In this document: positions 16,974-26,400 of the stretch, in pieces
Layout of the letters: every line of letters starts with the position of its first letter
Numbering within the stretch: the stretch's first letter is position 1
Source: Gammaproteobacteria bacterium
GTDB lineage: Bacteria > Pseudomonadota > Gammaproteobacteria > Ga0077554 > Ga007554
NCBI GenBank assembly: GCA_023266055.1
Contig: JAHFRW010000004.1
Location: 1,314-43,813, forward strand
Length of the DNA: 42,500 nt
Direction: 5' to 3'
Notes under the pieces: model-generated
Databases searched by the model: none
Told to the model about the DNA's origin: nothing
What the model saw: the letters and a program-made list of their open reading frames with translations, nothing else
Program-made: the position numbers and the translations under genes

Positions 16974-17945
16974 TTAGAACGCAGGAACCGGATTGAAAAT
17001 ACCGGCGACTGCACCGCCTGTGGCCAATGCCGGCGCGATCGCTGTGGAATTAAGGTCCGTAATCCTGACTGCGGTATTAGTGGTCACATTGCCCAATACC
17101 GAGGTCGCAAACGGCGCTGTACCCACGCCATTACCTGCACCTGTTACACTCTGCGCCACCCAAATCGCCTGAAGACGATCTGTTGCTGCCCAGGTAAGCG
17201 TCGCTGGATCGGTAGCACCCGCAAATTTAAAGCCACCTGTAGGGGCAACCAATGTACCTGCCGTCTTGACGGTGGTTGCAAAGCGCTGCTTATCGGTCGT
17301 GCTATCCAGCATGACTGTTTGATCCATATTCAAGCTGAGAGGAACATTCGCACCACCAACAGTGGTAGCACCCGTAAATGCGAAGGTAGACAGGAAGTCA
17401 TTCGCGGTCGTGGTTGCACCTACAGGACGTTCGGAAACATCCAACTTGATACCAACCTCAGCCTTGTTGACTGTACTACCTACACCAGCAGTCGCACCTG
17501 TAGCCCAACCTGTTGCAATATCAGTGGTTGTGCTGAAACCTGTCTTGGTCAAGGCAGGAACATCACCGTCTACGATACGGGTTTTGGAAATAAGGCCCTG
17601 CACTGCGGTAGTACCAGCGACGCCAATCTGAACCAGATTTTCATCGGTGAACTTCAGCGTGCCAGGCGCTTGCGTAGCCCCTGCACCTGTTCCAGTCGCC
17701 CAGCCCTCGGCAAGAATGGTTTGAATATACGTCTTACCACCCGAGCTAAACTGAATTTGCTTAAACCCGGTACCTTCAGCCAAAACAGCACAAGATGCCA
17801 CAGGACAAGTGGCTGTAACAGCACCCGAAGAGTTAACCGTCCAACTATCAGCAGTATACCCTGTTGGCCCACCTGCCGCAGCAACCCCTGACAGCAGTAG
17901 CGCCGCAGAGCCCACCGAGCTAGCGACCTTAAATACATTACGCAT
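16974..17945 (-). CDS. Secreted Ala/Thr/Gly-rich protein, unknown function
   Basis: The ATG at 17945 is chosen because GGGGAG lies six bases upstream; ATGs at 17951 and further out fit less well. The 323-residue product has a signal peptide (MRNVFKVASSVGSAALLLSG to AAA). The mature part is a low-charge, beta-rich sequence dominated by Ala, Thr, Gly and Val. It has one close Cys pair (TCPVASC) near the N-terminus and no membrane anchor, lipobox or sorting signal. The gene has its own promoter and tandem terminator hairpins, which suggests high independent expression. No family is recognised. A surface or periplasmic structural protein is plausible, but that is only inference from composition. 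Confidence 0.7.
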   Translation of the reverse strand: MRNVFKVASSVGSAALLLSGVAAAGGPTGYTADSWTVNSSGAVTATCPVASCAVLAEGTGFKQIQFSSGGKTYIQTILAEGWATGTGAGATQAPGTLKFTDENLVQIGVAGTTAVQGLISKTRIVDGDVPALTKTGFSTTTDIATGWATGATAGVGSTVNKAEVGIKLDVSERPVGATTTANDFLSTFAFTGATTVGGANVPLSLNMDQTVMLDSTTDKQRFATTVKTAGTLVAPTGGFKFAGATDPATLTWAATDRLQAIWVAQSVTGAGNGVGTAPFATSVLGNVTTNTAVRITDLNSTAIAPALATGGAVAGIFNPVPAF

Positions 17946-18028
17946 ATGCATCTCCCCAATCATCAAAATAAAAATGGACAGGGACGCACCCCATCCCACC
18001 AAAAGACTCAAGTATCACCGTGAGTACA

Positions 18029-18057
18029 GTTTTAGCATGCTTTTTAATCAGGGTCAA
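18029..18057 (-). promoter_or_regulatory. Promoter of the secreted-protein gene
   Basis: On the minus strand TTGACC (18052-18057) is followed after exactly 17 bases by TAAAAC (18029-18034). That -10 is preceded by TGC, giving an extended -10. The predicted start near 18022 leaves a leader of about 77 bases before the ATG at 17945. Confidence 0.65.
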
Positions 18058-18442
18058 GTTTATCGGCATCCATCCAAAAAAACTTAACCTCAAAACCGTA
18101 CTACAACAAAGTTTTTTTCCAATCTGCCTTGTTTGGGCCAGTATACCCCCCCGAAATAATCTGTCAATCCCCGTCACGGACTTTCTGAAAAATTCCCCAA
18201 AAAACCTCTTAACTAATAAAAAACAATCACTTGTGAAGCGATCGGGCCCAAAAACCGCTCAAACAACACGTTGGTACAGACTAAGGGATCAAGGGTCGCG
18301 ACAATTAGCTTCCGGGCCGCCCTAAAATTCAGGCAGACAGACTTATCACTATGCCAACCGTTAATCTTCATAATGATGGAATGAAACCGAAAATGGCCCA
18401 GCCACCCTCACCATCGCCGCCCGGTGCCCCATAAATACTCTA

Positions 18443-18451
18443 TGCTATAAT
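18443..18451 (+). promoter_or_regulatory. Extended -10 promoter element of lgt
   Basis: TGCTATAAT is a perfect extended -10, but no -35 match is seen. The element ends nine bases before the lgt ATG, so the transcript would begin only about three bases upstream of the start codon. No Shine-Dalgarno is present, so a leaderless message is suggested. Confidence 0.55.
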
Positions 18452-18460
18452 CCCGGCCTT

Positions 18461-19300
18461 ATGCTCACTTACCCTTATATTGACCCGGTGGCAATCAACC
18501 TGGGGCCACTGAAAATCCACTGGTACGGCCTGATGTATTTGATCGGGTTTGGCACGGCATGGTGGCTGGGCCGCGTACGTGCGACGGCGCCTGGCTCGGG
18601 ATGGACGGCGGACCAGGTCAGCGACATGATTTTTTATGGTGCGCTGGGCGCTGTGTTGGGCGGGCGATTGGGTTATATCCTGTTTTATGACTTACCCACC
18701 TATCTCGATAATCCCTTGAAGATGCTTAAAATCTGGGAAGGAGGCATGTCGTTTCATGGAGGCATGCTGGGCGTATTGCTGGCGATGTGGCTGCTGGGGC
18801 GTAAAACCGGTAAAACCTTTTTTCAGGTGACGGATTTTCTTGCACCGCTGGTGCCGATTGGCCTGGGCGCGGGACGCATTGGTAATTTTATTAACGGGGA
18901 GCTGTGGGGCAAGGTCAGTGATGTGTCGTGGGCCATGGTGTTTCCGCATAGCGGTGGACTGCCGCGCCATCCTTCGCAGCTTTATCAGGCACTGCTTGAG
19001 GGGCTGGTATTATTTCTGATTCTCTGGTTGTATGCACGTAAACCGCGCCCTACCATGGCGGTGTCGGGATTGTTTTTGCTATGTTATGGCCTGTTCCGTT
19101 TTGCCGTGGAATTTGTGCGCGAACCGGATCAGCAACTCGGATATCTGGCTTTTGGCTGGCTGACCATGGGCCAGGTGTTATCGGCTCCCATGATTGTGGG
19201 CGGCGTCGCGCTCATGGCATGGGCTTATTCCAGGAACCTGAAATCGGGTACAGAGACACAGAAACCGGAGATCTCGACTCCGAAACAGAAGCGAAGCTGA
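18461..19300 (+). CDS. lgt: Prolipoprotein diacylglyceryl transferase Lgt
   Basis: Lgt transfers diacylglycerol from phosphatidylglycerol to the lipobox Cys of prolipoproteins, the first step of lipoprotein maturation at the inner membrane. The 279-residue length and multi-helix layout are normal. Diagnostic segments include [11 protein letters not shown] near the N-terminus, the catalytic-region His in GGMSFHGG (His99) and the Lgt signature [15 protein letters not shown] (136-150). The start aligns with the family N-terminus, yet no ribosome-binding site precedes it and a consensus extended -10 ends nine bases upstream. thyA begins two bases after its stop, so lgt-thyA-folA form an operon. 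Confidence 0.96.
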   Translation: MLTYPYIDPVAINLGPLKIHWYGLMYLIGFGTAWWLGRVRATAPGSGWTADQVSDMIFYGALGAVLGGRLGYILFYDLPTYLDNPLKMLKIWEGGMSFHGGMLGVLLAMWLLGRKTGKTFFQVTDFLAPLVPIGLGAGRIGNFINGELWGKVSDVSWAMVFPHSGGLPRHPSQLYQALLEGLVLFLILWLYARKPRPTMAVSGLFLLCYGLFRFAVEFVREPDQQLGYLAFGWLTMGQVLSAPMIVGGVALMAWAYSRNLKSGTETQKPEISTPKQKRS

Positions 19301-19301
19301 T

Positions 19302-20096
19302 ATGCAACAGTATCTCGACCTGATGCGCCATGTGCGAGACCATGGTACGTACAAACAAGATCGCACGGGCACCGGCACGCTGAGCGTGTTCGGACATCAG
19401 ATGCGTTTTGATTTGCGTGCGGGATTCCCGGTGGTCACCACCAAAAAAGTACACCTTAAATCCATCATCCATGAATTGCTGTGGTTTTTACGCGGTGAGA
19501 CCAATATACGCTATTTAAGGGAAAACGGCGTTTCGATCTGGAATGAGTGGGCGAATGCGGACGGTGAGCTGGGGCCTGTGTATGGTTATCAGTGGCGTTC
19601 CTGGCCAACGACCGATGGCCGCCATGTCGATCAGATCCAGCAGGTGATCCAGCAGCTTAAGACCAACCCTGACTCGCGCCGCATTATTGTGAGCGCCTGG
19701 AACGTGGGCGAGATCGAGAATATGGCGTTGCCGCCGTGTCATGCCTTCTTCCAGTTTTATGTGGCGAATGGCGAGTTATCATGTCAGCTTTATCAACGCA
19801 GCGCGGATATTTTTCTGGGTGTGCCGTTCAACATCGCTTCGTATGCGCTGCTAACCATGATGATGGCGCAGGTCACGGGACTCAAGGCCGGTGACTTTAT
19901 CTGGACGGGGGGCGACTGCCATTTGTACAGTAATCATCTTGAACAGGCGGATCTGCAACTGTCGCGCGAGCCTTATCCACTGCCACAGATGACGCTCAAC
20001 CCCGCCGTCCATTCCATTTTTGAATTTACCTACAGTGATTTCGAGCTTTCGGGCTATCAGTCACATCCGGCCATCAAGGCGCCTGTTGCAGTATGA
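19302..20096 (+). CDS. thyA: Thymidylate synthase ThyA
   Basis: ThyA methylates dUMP to dTMP using 5,10-methylene-tetrahydrofolate. The 264-residue length equals the E. coli enzyme. The catalytic Cys146 lies in [13 protein letters not shown], the substrate-binding region [20 protein letters not shown] is intact, and [11 protein letters not shown] is the usual N-terminal loop. It starts just after the lgt stop and overlaps folA by four bases (ATGA), linking production of dihydrofolate to its recycling. Confidence 0.98.
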   Translation: MQQYLDLMRHVRDHGTYKQDRTGTGTLSVFGHQMRFDLRAGFPVVTTKKVHLKSIIHELLWFLRGETNIRYLRENGVSIWNEWANADGELGPVYGYQWRSWPTTDGRHVDQIQQVIQQLKTNPDSRRIIVSAWNVGEIENMALPPCHAFFQFYVANGELSCQLYQRSADIFLGVPFNIASYALLTMMMAQVTGLKAGDFIWTGGDCHLYSNHLEQADLQLSREPYPLPQMTLNPAVHSIFEFTYSDFELSGYQSHPAIKAPVAV

Positions 20097-20587
20097 TTAT
20101 CTCGCTTATCAGCGCCATGGGGCGCAATCGCGTCATCGGCATCAACAATACGCTACCGTGGCGACTACCGGCCGATCTGATGCATTTCAAACAGATTACG
20201 CTAGGCAAACCGGTGCTGATGGGCCGCAAAACCCATGAGTCGATTGGTAAACCCTTACCCGGCCGCATCAATATCATTCTGAGCAGTGACCACCATTATC
20301 AGGCGCCGGGTTGCATGGTGGTGCATTCGATCGAAGCGGCGCTGGCTGCCGCAGACGGCCACGCAGAGGTGATGGTGATTGGTGGCGCGTCGTTTTACCA
20401 ACAATTACTGCCGCGCGCTGACCGGCTGCACCTGACCTTGATTGATGAAGATTTCAATGGCGATGCCTGGTTTCCTGAAATTCAGGATTCACAGTGGCAG
20501 GAAGTAGCACGCGTGGACCATGGGCCGGATGACGCCAATCCTTATCACTACCGTTTTTTGACGCTGCAACGAATACCCTCGGCGTAA
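20093..20587 (+). CDS. folA: Dihydrofolate reductase FolA
   Basis: FolA reduces dihydrofolate to tetrahydrofolate with NADPH, regenerating the cofactor consumed by ThyA. At 164 residues it is of normal length. The N-terminal [14 protein letters not shown], the [13 protein letters not shown] segment with the catalytic Asp28, the NADPH-binding GRKTHESIG and the [15 protein letters not shown] block are all present. It is translationally coupled to thyA by a four-base overlap. Confidence 0.97.
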   Translation: MIISLISAMGRNRVIGINNTLPWRLPADLMHFKQITLGKPVLMGRKTHESIGKPLPGRINIILSSDHHYQAPGCMVVHSIEAALAAADGHAEVMVIGGASFYQQLLPRADRLHLTLIDEDFNGDAWFPEIQDSQWQEVARVDHGPDDANPYHYRFLTLQRIPSA

Positions 20588-20609
20588 CCTGGAAAACAGC
20601 ACCCCTTCC

Positions 20610-21716
20610 ATGAACTGGCTTGGCAAACTGTCATTATTGCTTATCACACTGCTTCCCGCCCTGGCATGGAGCAATAAAGACTCCTCCCACACCGCAATTT
20701 TCATGTACAGCCACATTGGTGAACCAGGATACTCAAACACGAATATCAGCCTTAAGCAATTTGAAGCACATTTGGCTTATCTGGAAAAACATGACTACCA
20801 GGTATGGCCACTCGCGAAAATTGCTGACCACCTTAAAAACGGGCTGATCATTCCGGATCGCACCGTCGCCATTACCTTCGATGACGGCCATCTTTCACTG
20901 TACAAACGTGCCTATCCCCGCCTCAAAAAACGGGGCTGGCCGTTCACGGTGTTTATCTATACCGATGCGATTGACAAGCATCCAAAGCGCTATATTACCT
21001 GGGATCAGATGCGTGAAATGCGCCAGCATGGCGCCAGTTTTGCCAATCAATCAAAAACTCACGGCCATTTGACGCGTCGGCACAGCAATGAAAATGCCAC
21101 TGCATGGTCAACCCGGGTACGTGCCGACATCGAACACGCCCAGCAGCGCATTCATGAAGAACTGGGTCATGACCCGGAGGAAACCCCCCGGCTGTTTTCC
21201 TACCCTTACGGAGAATATAACCTGGCGCTGGCAGAGATCGTGGAGGCAGCAGGCTATGTGGGACTGGGCGAGCAGTCCGGCCCCGCCGGCCCTTATTCCG
21301 ACTTGCGGGTATTACCACGCTATCCGATATCCGAAGGACACGACAGCGTGGCAGAATTTGCCGTGAAGGCCAGCAGTCTGGCCTTGCCCGTCAGTGAGGT
21401 TACGCCGTGGGAACCGCTGCTCCCCCACACCAATCCACCCCGCATGGTGGCAACACTGGCCGTCGCCGCTGATGATGTGCGCCTGGATCAACTCGCCTGC
21501 CATGTCAGCGGGCAGGGCCGCGTCAAGGTAAAATGGCTGGATAAAAACAGGCGTCGTTTTGCCGTGCAGGCGTCACAACCCTTGCGCATGGGGCGCAGCC
21601 GCTATAACTGCTCCGCACCCTCGGTAAAAGAACCCGGACGGTATTACTGGTTCAGCCATTTGTGGGTCAGAGAGAACGACGGAAGGGTTACAAAAAGGCC
21701 AGCGTCTCGTCCCTGA
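20610..21716 (+). CDS. Secreted polysaccharide deacetylase-family protein
   Basis: This 368-residue exported protein has a clear signal peptide (NWLGKLSLLLITLLPALAWS). Residues 30-240 form a NodB-type deacetylase domain with the metal-binding motif TFDDGH near residue 95 and a His pair in KTHGHLTRR. Both motifs match the zinc-dependent de-N-acetylase active site. The opening AIFMYSHIGEPGYSNTNIS and the 'FEAHLAYLEKHDYQV' segment resemble PgaB/IcaB-type enzymes acting on poly-N-acetylglucosamine. The C-terminal 120 residues are less conserved, with two Cys possibly in a disulfide. No PgaA/C/D genes are nearby, so peptidoglycan or another polymer is equally possible. It lies 22 bases after folA. 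Confidence 0.86.
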   Translation: MNWLGKLSLLLITLLPALAWSNKDSSHTAIFMYSHIGEPGYSNTNISLKQFEAHLAYLEKHDYQVWPLAKIADHLKNGLIIPDRTVAITFDDGHLSLYKRAYPRLKKRGWPFTVFIYTDAIDKHPKRYITWDQMREMRQHGASFANQSKTHGHLTRRHSNENATAWSTRVRADIEHAQQRIHEELGHDPEETPRLFSYPYGEYNLALAEIVEAAGYVGLGEQSGPAGPYSDLRVLPRYPISEGHDSVAEFAVKASSLALPVSEVTPWEPLLPHTNPPRMVATLAVAADDVRLDQLACHVSGQGRVKVKWLDKNRRRFAVQASQPLRMGRSRYNCSAPSVKEPGRYYWFSHLWVRENDGRVTKRPASRP

Positions 21717-21762
21717 GCTTGCGCCCTGCGCAAAGAGGGCTGATGGCCTGTTGTCCAGACCT

Positions 21763-22776
21763 TTAAATATCCTTATGGCGCGCCGACGCCAATTGCGCGG
21801 CATCAGCCAGGGTTAAATCAGCACGCAGATCAACATAATGCAGTGAAGCAAGGCGATTCCCGCTCATGATGGTGCGAATATCTTCTATATAGTCCTGACC
21901 GCGCTCTGAATACGCCATCAACCCACCGGCCAATGTCGCAGGGTCCAGAAACTCGGCCGTGCTGCGCATGCGTTCACGCAAACGCCATAAATCGCTATAT
22001 ACACGGCTGGTGTTTAAATTATTCACGTAAGCATTTACCGAGGCGCTCACCGAGGGGAACGTACGCATTGCAAGACCGATACCTGCCGGGCGTGCTGCCG
22101 GGAGCATGCCCTTGTCCTGGCTGGATGTCACATGACCAAACAGGTTGTTACCTTCACGGGCAAAGCGTGACAGACCCCAGCCACTTTCACTGGCGGCCTG
22201 AGCCAGAGCCAGGGAGGTGGGCACAACATCCAGACGCTGCAAAAGCTGCTCACGTACTGCGGGATAATCCAGCGAACCCCGCAGGCGATAGCGTTTTACG
22301 CGTTCGTCGAGCCAAGCGCGCTCCGCCGTGCCCGCAGTGGGCACACCGTTTTCAAACAGGTGCAAGGCGTAGGCGCGCTCCTGACGGATGTAGTCATTTT
22401 CAGCCAGCACGATAGGCAACAAAGCGCGGAAAAACAAGGATTTTTTGTGGGTGATGCTGGTCACACCATCAAGATCGGCGGGCAGTGACTCAATCGCAAT
22501 ACGCGGCACGGTTTTACCTGCAACCGGGGGCCAGGCATAGTCAAGGGAGTTAAACAGCTGATCCATTTCAGCGACGCTGGCAACGTCTACCTTGCGCAGC
22601 TTCACCGGCACGGGCGCCGAACGTACTTGAGCGGCCGCCAACGCACTGCGGACGGACAACTCCGATGTACTGCGCTGCTCCAGAACAACCGCCGTTGTAA
22701 TCAGGGCTATGGCCGTAATGAGGGGCAAAGCCACCACACCGGCATTAAAAAGATATTTGTTACGTACCTGTTTCAT
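21763..22776 (-). CDS. Bax-like glucosaminidase (peptidoglycan hydrolase)
   Basis: This 337-residue protein has a single N-terminal anchor helix (YLFNAGVVALPLITAIALIT) and a periplasmic mannosyl-glycoprotein endo-beta-N-acetylglucosaminidase-like domain. The domain's key segment LALAQAASESGWGLSRFAREGNNLFG contains the probable catalytic Glu197. Length and domain order resemble E. coli Bax and related proteins that cleave peptidoglycan glycan strands. GGAGG lies ten bases before the ATG. It is convergent with the deacetylase gene, another wall or polysaccharide-acting enzyme. Confidence 0.85.
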   Translation of the reverse strand: MKQVRNKYLFNAGVVALPLITAIALITTAVVLEQRSTSELSVRSALAAAQVRSAPVPVKLRKVDVASVAEMDQLFNSLDYAWPPVAGKTVPRIAIESLPADLDGVTSITHKKSLFFRALLPIVLAENDYIRQERAYALHLFENGVPTAGTAERAWLDERVKRYRLRGSLDYPAVREQLLQRLDVVPTSLALAQAASESGWGLSRFAREGNNLFGHVTSSQDKGMLPAARPAGIGLAMRTFPSVSASVNAYVNNLNTSRVYSDLWRLRERMRSTAEFLDPATLAGGLMAYSERGQDYIEDIRTIMSGNRLASLHYVDLRADLTLADAAQLASARHKDI

Positions 22777-23243
22777 CGCTGTTCATCCTCCGAAAACAAT
22801 CCACTTGGTGTATACAACAACCCCGTGGCATCCTTGCAGGCTGATGAGCACATCATACCCGAAAACAGGGTAAACCGGAACTGTTTGGCAAATAAAATGT
22901 GATGGGGAGCACACTTGATACGAGACAATATTCCCTTAAATTCTTCAAATTTCGCCAATACCCTTTTAAATTCTAAAAAATTCACGCCATGCTTGACGCA
23001 ATGAACTCCAAAAATCATATGCTTAAAATATATACAAAATGGTCGTGCATATAACTCAAAGATAGCAAGGTAATGTTCCCCCACATGGCAGCGATCCCGC
23101 CGCGCCAATCAAGCCCGCTGACTTCTTGTTTCTGGATACCCTAACGAAATAAGCTCGGCGCCGCCGACGAGAAGTTTTGCGCCTGATTCAGACTGCCAAT
23201 CACCCGACCAGGATTGCGCATCAGCAATAACCGTGTGCCTCCT
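22777..23243. other. Gene-poor intergenic region between bax-like gene and palindrome
   Basis: This region is AT-rich from about 22900 to 23060, then of higher GC. An open frame on the minus strand (to 23108) overlaps the downstream start by four bases but has no family resemblance and Cys/Phe-rich shadow-like composition. A minus-strand stretch near 23130-23240 stays open for about 33 codons up to a TAG with a protein-like composition (MRNPGRVIGSLNQ). It might be the tail of a decayed gene, but it is too short to call. Confidence 0.4.
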
Positions 23244-23430
23244 GTTTAACCCAGATTTTCCATTAGCCTCGTAGCGAGGGTGCGCAAGGTGCTGAAGATG
23301 GGCGAGAAAAGTTGAAAAACAGGCGAAGGCGTAGTCACTCTACGGTGACAGACTGTTTTTCAACTTTTCTCGCGCAGATGCAGTGCTTTGTGCGACCGCA
23401 GTAGAGTCTAATGGAAAATCTGGGTTTAAC
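23244..23430. repeat. 187-bp near-palindromic element overlapping the purL stop codon
   Basis: The outer 23 bases at each end are inverted repeats with one mismatch (23244-23266 and 23408-23430; core CCCAGATTTTCCATTAG). A second, perfect 21-base inverted pair lies inside (23302-23322 and 23353-23373; core AAAAGTTGAAAAACAG). The centre has a small CGTAG/CTACG hairpin. All three pairs share one centre at about 23337, and the arms between them are partly complementary. The right end contains the TAA of purL. This fits a small non-coding palindromic repeat (MITE- or REP/BIME-like) that may now act as a terminator. Confidence 0.8.
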
Positions 23431-26400
23431 GCTCCCCAATCCATTTGCGTGCGTTACGGAACAGTCGCAACCACGGGCCATCTTCGCCCCAGCCGTCAGG
23501 GTGCCAGGAATGCTGCACGGTACGAAATACCCGCTCCGGATGGGGCATCATGATGGTGAAACGACCGTCCGGCGTGGTGAGGCCGGTGATACCCTGCGGC
23601 GAGCCGTTGGGATTGGCAGGATAGGCCTCGCTGGGCTGCCCGTAATTATCCACGTAACGCATGACCACCAGACCGCTGCCCAACACCTGCTCAGGGGTAT
23701 CGTTGCCCATGAATTCGGCACGACCCTCGCCGTGGGCAACCACGATGGGCAGACGCGCTCCCGCCATACCCTGAAAAAACAACGAGGGCGACGGGGGGAT
23801 TTCCACCAGGCTAAAACGCGCCTCGAACTGCTCGGAGACGTTACGCGCAAAGCGCGGCCAGTATGCCGCGCCGGGGATCATGTCACGCAGATGCGACATC
23901 ATCTGGCAGCCATTGCATACGCCCAGGCCAAAGCTGTCGGAGCGCGCGAAAAAGGCCGCGAACTCGTCGCGCGTACGGCTGTGATGCAAGATTGATTTGG
24001 CCCAGCCGGCGCCCGCACCCAGCACGTCTCCATAAGAGAAGCCACCGCACGCGGCAATGCCCTGAAAATCGGCAAGGTGGGTATTGCCGCCAATAATGTC
24101 ACTCATGTGGACATCAACGCTGTCAAACCCGGCGCGGTCGAAGGCGGCGGCCATTTCGACCTGACCGTTAACGCCTTGCTCCCGCAGAATGGCAACACGA
24201 GGTCGTGCCCCTTTTTTAATATAGGGCGCGGCAATATCATCCGCAGGGTCAAACGTCAGCACCACGTTCAGACCGGGATCGCCGGCATCGAGAATGCGGT
24301 CGTATTCCTGTTGCGCGCATTCCGGATTGTCCCGCAGGGTTTGCATGCGCCAGGTGGTTTCAGACCAGTCACGCTGAAAGTCCACGCGCGGCGCGGCCAG
24401 TATTTCATCACCGCCATGCGTGAAGACAATGCGATCCGTGTCATTGACGCTTCCCAGGACGTGGCTATGCTTCCCCAAACCGGCTCGGTGCAACAGGGCC
24501 AGTACGCCATCGGTGTCAGCATGCCGCACCTGCAGGACTGCGCCCAATTCTTCATTAAACAACGCAGCGATCTGCCCTTCCATCTGACGCCCCCCCAGGT
24601 CATCCAGCGCACAGGTGACGCCGGTATGCGCCGCAAAGGCCATTTCACAGAGCGTGGCAAACAGTCCACCGTCGGAGCGGTCGTGATAGGCCAGCAGCAG
24701 GCCGTCCTGGTTCAAGGTCTGGATGGCCGAGAAAAACGCCTTGAAGGCCGACACATCGTCGAGATCCGGTGCGTGACGTCCCACCTGTTTGTACACTTGC
24801 GCCAATGCCGAGCCGCCCAAACGATTACGACCTTTACCCAGATCAATCAGGATCAGGTCTGTATCGCCCTGATCGGTACGCAACTGCGGTGTGAGGGTTT
24901 TGCGGCAGTCTGTCACGCGCGCGAAGGCGCTGATAATGACGGACAGGGGCGCCGTCATGCGCTGCTCCTGACCCTGCTCGTCACGCCACACGGTTTTCAT
25001 GGACAGCGAATCCTTGCCTACCGGAATAGCAATGCCGAGCGCTGGGCATAGCTCCATGCCCACGGCTTTGACGGTATCAAACAAAGCCGCGTCTTCACCG
25101 GGGTGACCGGCCGCCGCCATCCAGTTGGCGGAAAGCTTGACTTCACTGATATCCGCAATACACGCCGCCGCAATGTTGGTGAGCGCTTCACCGATGGCCA
25201 TACGTCCTGATGCGGCGGGATTGATCAGTGCAATCGGTGCGCGCTCGCCCATGGCCATGGCTTCGCCATAATAGCCAGGGGGATAGCCATCCCCGGAACC
25301 ACCGCTGACATGCCCCTGATAGTCGTTGCTGGTCACCGCGACATCGGCCACCGGCACCTGCCACGGCCCCACCATCTGGTCACGCGCCACCAGACCGGTG
25401 ACGCTACGGTCACCAATGGTGATCAAAAAGGTTTTGTCGGCCACCACGGGCAGACGCAGTACACGTTGCGCAGCGTCGTATAAATTAATGCCACGGGTAT
25501 CAAATTCCGGTTTATGGAAGGGGTTATGGTACGCATCACGGAACATTTTTGGCGGCTTGCCCAGCAGCACGGCCATGGGCATGTCTACCGGGGTATTGCC
25601 AAGGTGAGCGTCACCCACTTCCAGATCCACGCCCTGCCCACCGGTTTCGGCGGTCGCTTCGCCCACGACGGCATAAGGACAGCGTTCACGTTCACATATC
25701 GCCTGAAACACCTCCAGTTGATCCGTATTCACCGCCAGCACATAACGTTCCTGCGCCTCATTGCACCAGATCTGCATGGGCGACATGCCGGAATCGTCGT
25801 TGGGAATGGCCCGCAACTCAATGCGCGCGCCCCGACCACTTTCATGCACCAGTTCGGGCAGGGCATTGGACAAGCCCCCGGCACCCACATCATGTATTGA
25901 TACAATCGGATTGGCGTCACCCAACTGCCAGCAACGATCGATGACTTCCTGACAGCGGCGCTCCATTTCCGGATTGCCACGCTGCACGGAGGCAAAATCC
26001 AGCGCCTCGGCACTGGCGCCGCTGGCCACTGACGAGGCGGCGCCGCCGCCCAGACCAATCAGCATCGCCGGGCCGCCCAGCACCACCAGTTGTGCGCCTG
26101 CGGCAATCACGCCCTTGGCAACGTGGCCGGGGCGTATCGACCCCACGCCCCCTGCGATCATGATGGGCTTATGGTAACCACGCAACTCCATGTTGTGCGG
26201 CGCCGGCCCTGCGCCGGGCACCCGTTCTTCATAAGTACGAAAATAGCCACACAGATTAGGGCGCCCAAACTCGTTGTTGAATGCGGCCGCGCCCAGCGGG
26301 CCTTCGATCATGATATCCAGCGCCGAAGCGATACGCCCCGGCTTGCCATAATCACTTTCCCAAAGCTGCACCGCGCCCGGCAAACGCAAATTGGACACGG

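Larger units (their letters stand above)
17946..18460. other. Divergent intergenic region with two promoters
   Basis: This 515-base gap lies between the divergent secreted-protein gene and lgt. It holds the minus-strand promoter at 18029-18057 and the extended -10 of lgt at 18443-18451. The stretch 18060-18440 is moderately AT-rich; a plus-strand frame (18020-18325) is open but has no family resemblance or ribosome-binding site. I see nothing else in it. Confidence 0.6.

Noticed and set aside
16953-17891. Long plus-strand open frame (312 codons) antisense to the secreted protein
   Set aside because: Cys/Arg-rich translation typical of a complementary shadow. The minus strand has signal peptide, ribosome-binding site, promoter and terminator.
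18020-18325. 101-codon plus-strand frame between the secreted protein and lgt
   Set aside because: No ribosome-binding site or family resemblance; it overlaps the minus-strand promoter and has random-looking composition.
20610-21716. Poly-N-acetylglucosamine (pga) operon around the deacetylase
   Set aside because: No PgaA, PgaC or PgaD genes are adjacent; the neighbours are folA and a glucosaminidase, so only the deacetylase domain is supported.
22773-23108. 111-codon minus-strand reading frame overlapping the bax-like start
   Set aside because: No family resemblance, AT-rich shadow-like composition and no ribosome-binding site; more likely leader or promoter DNA.
24077-25051. Long plus-strand open frame antisense to purL
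   Set aside because: purL is certain on the minus strand, and the antisense translation matches no family and lacks a start region.
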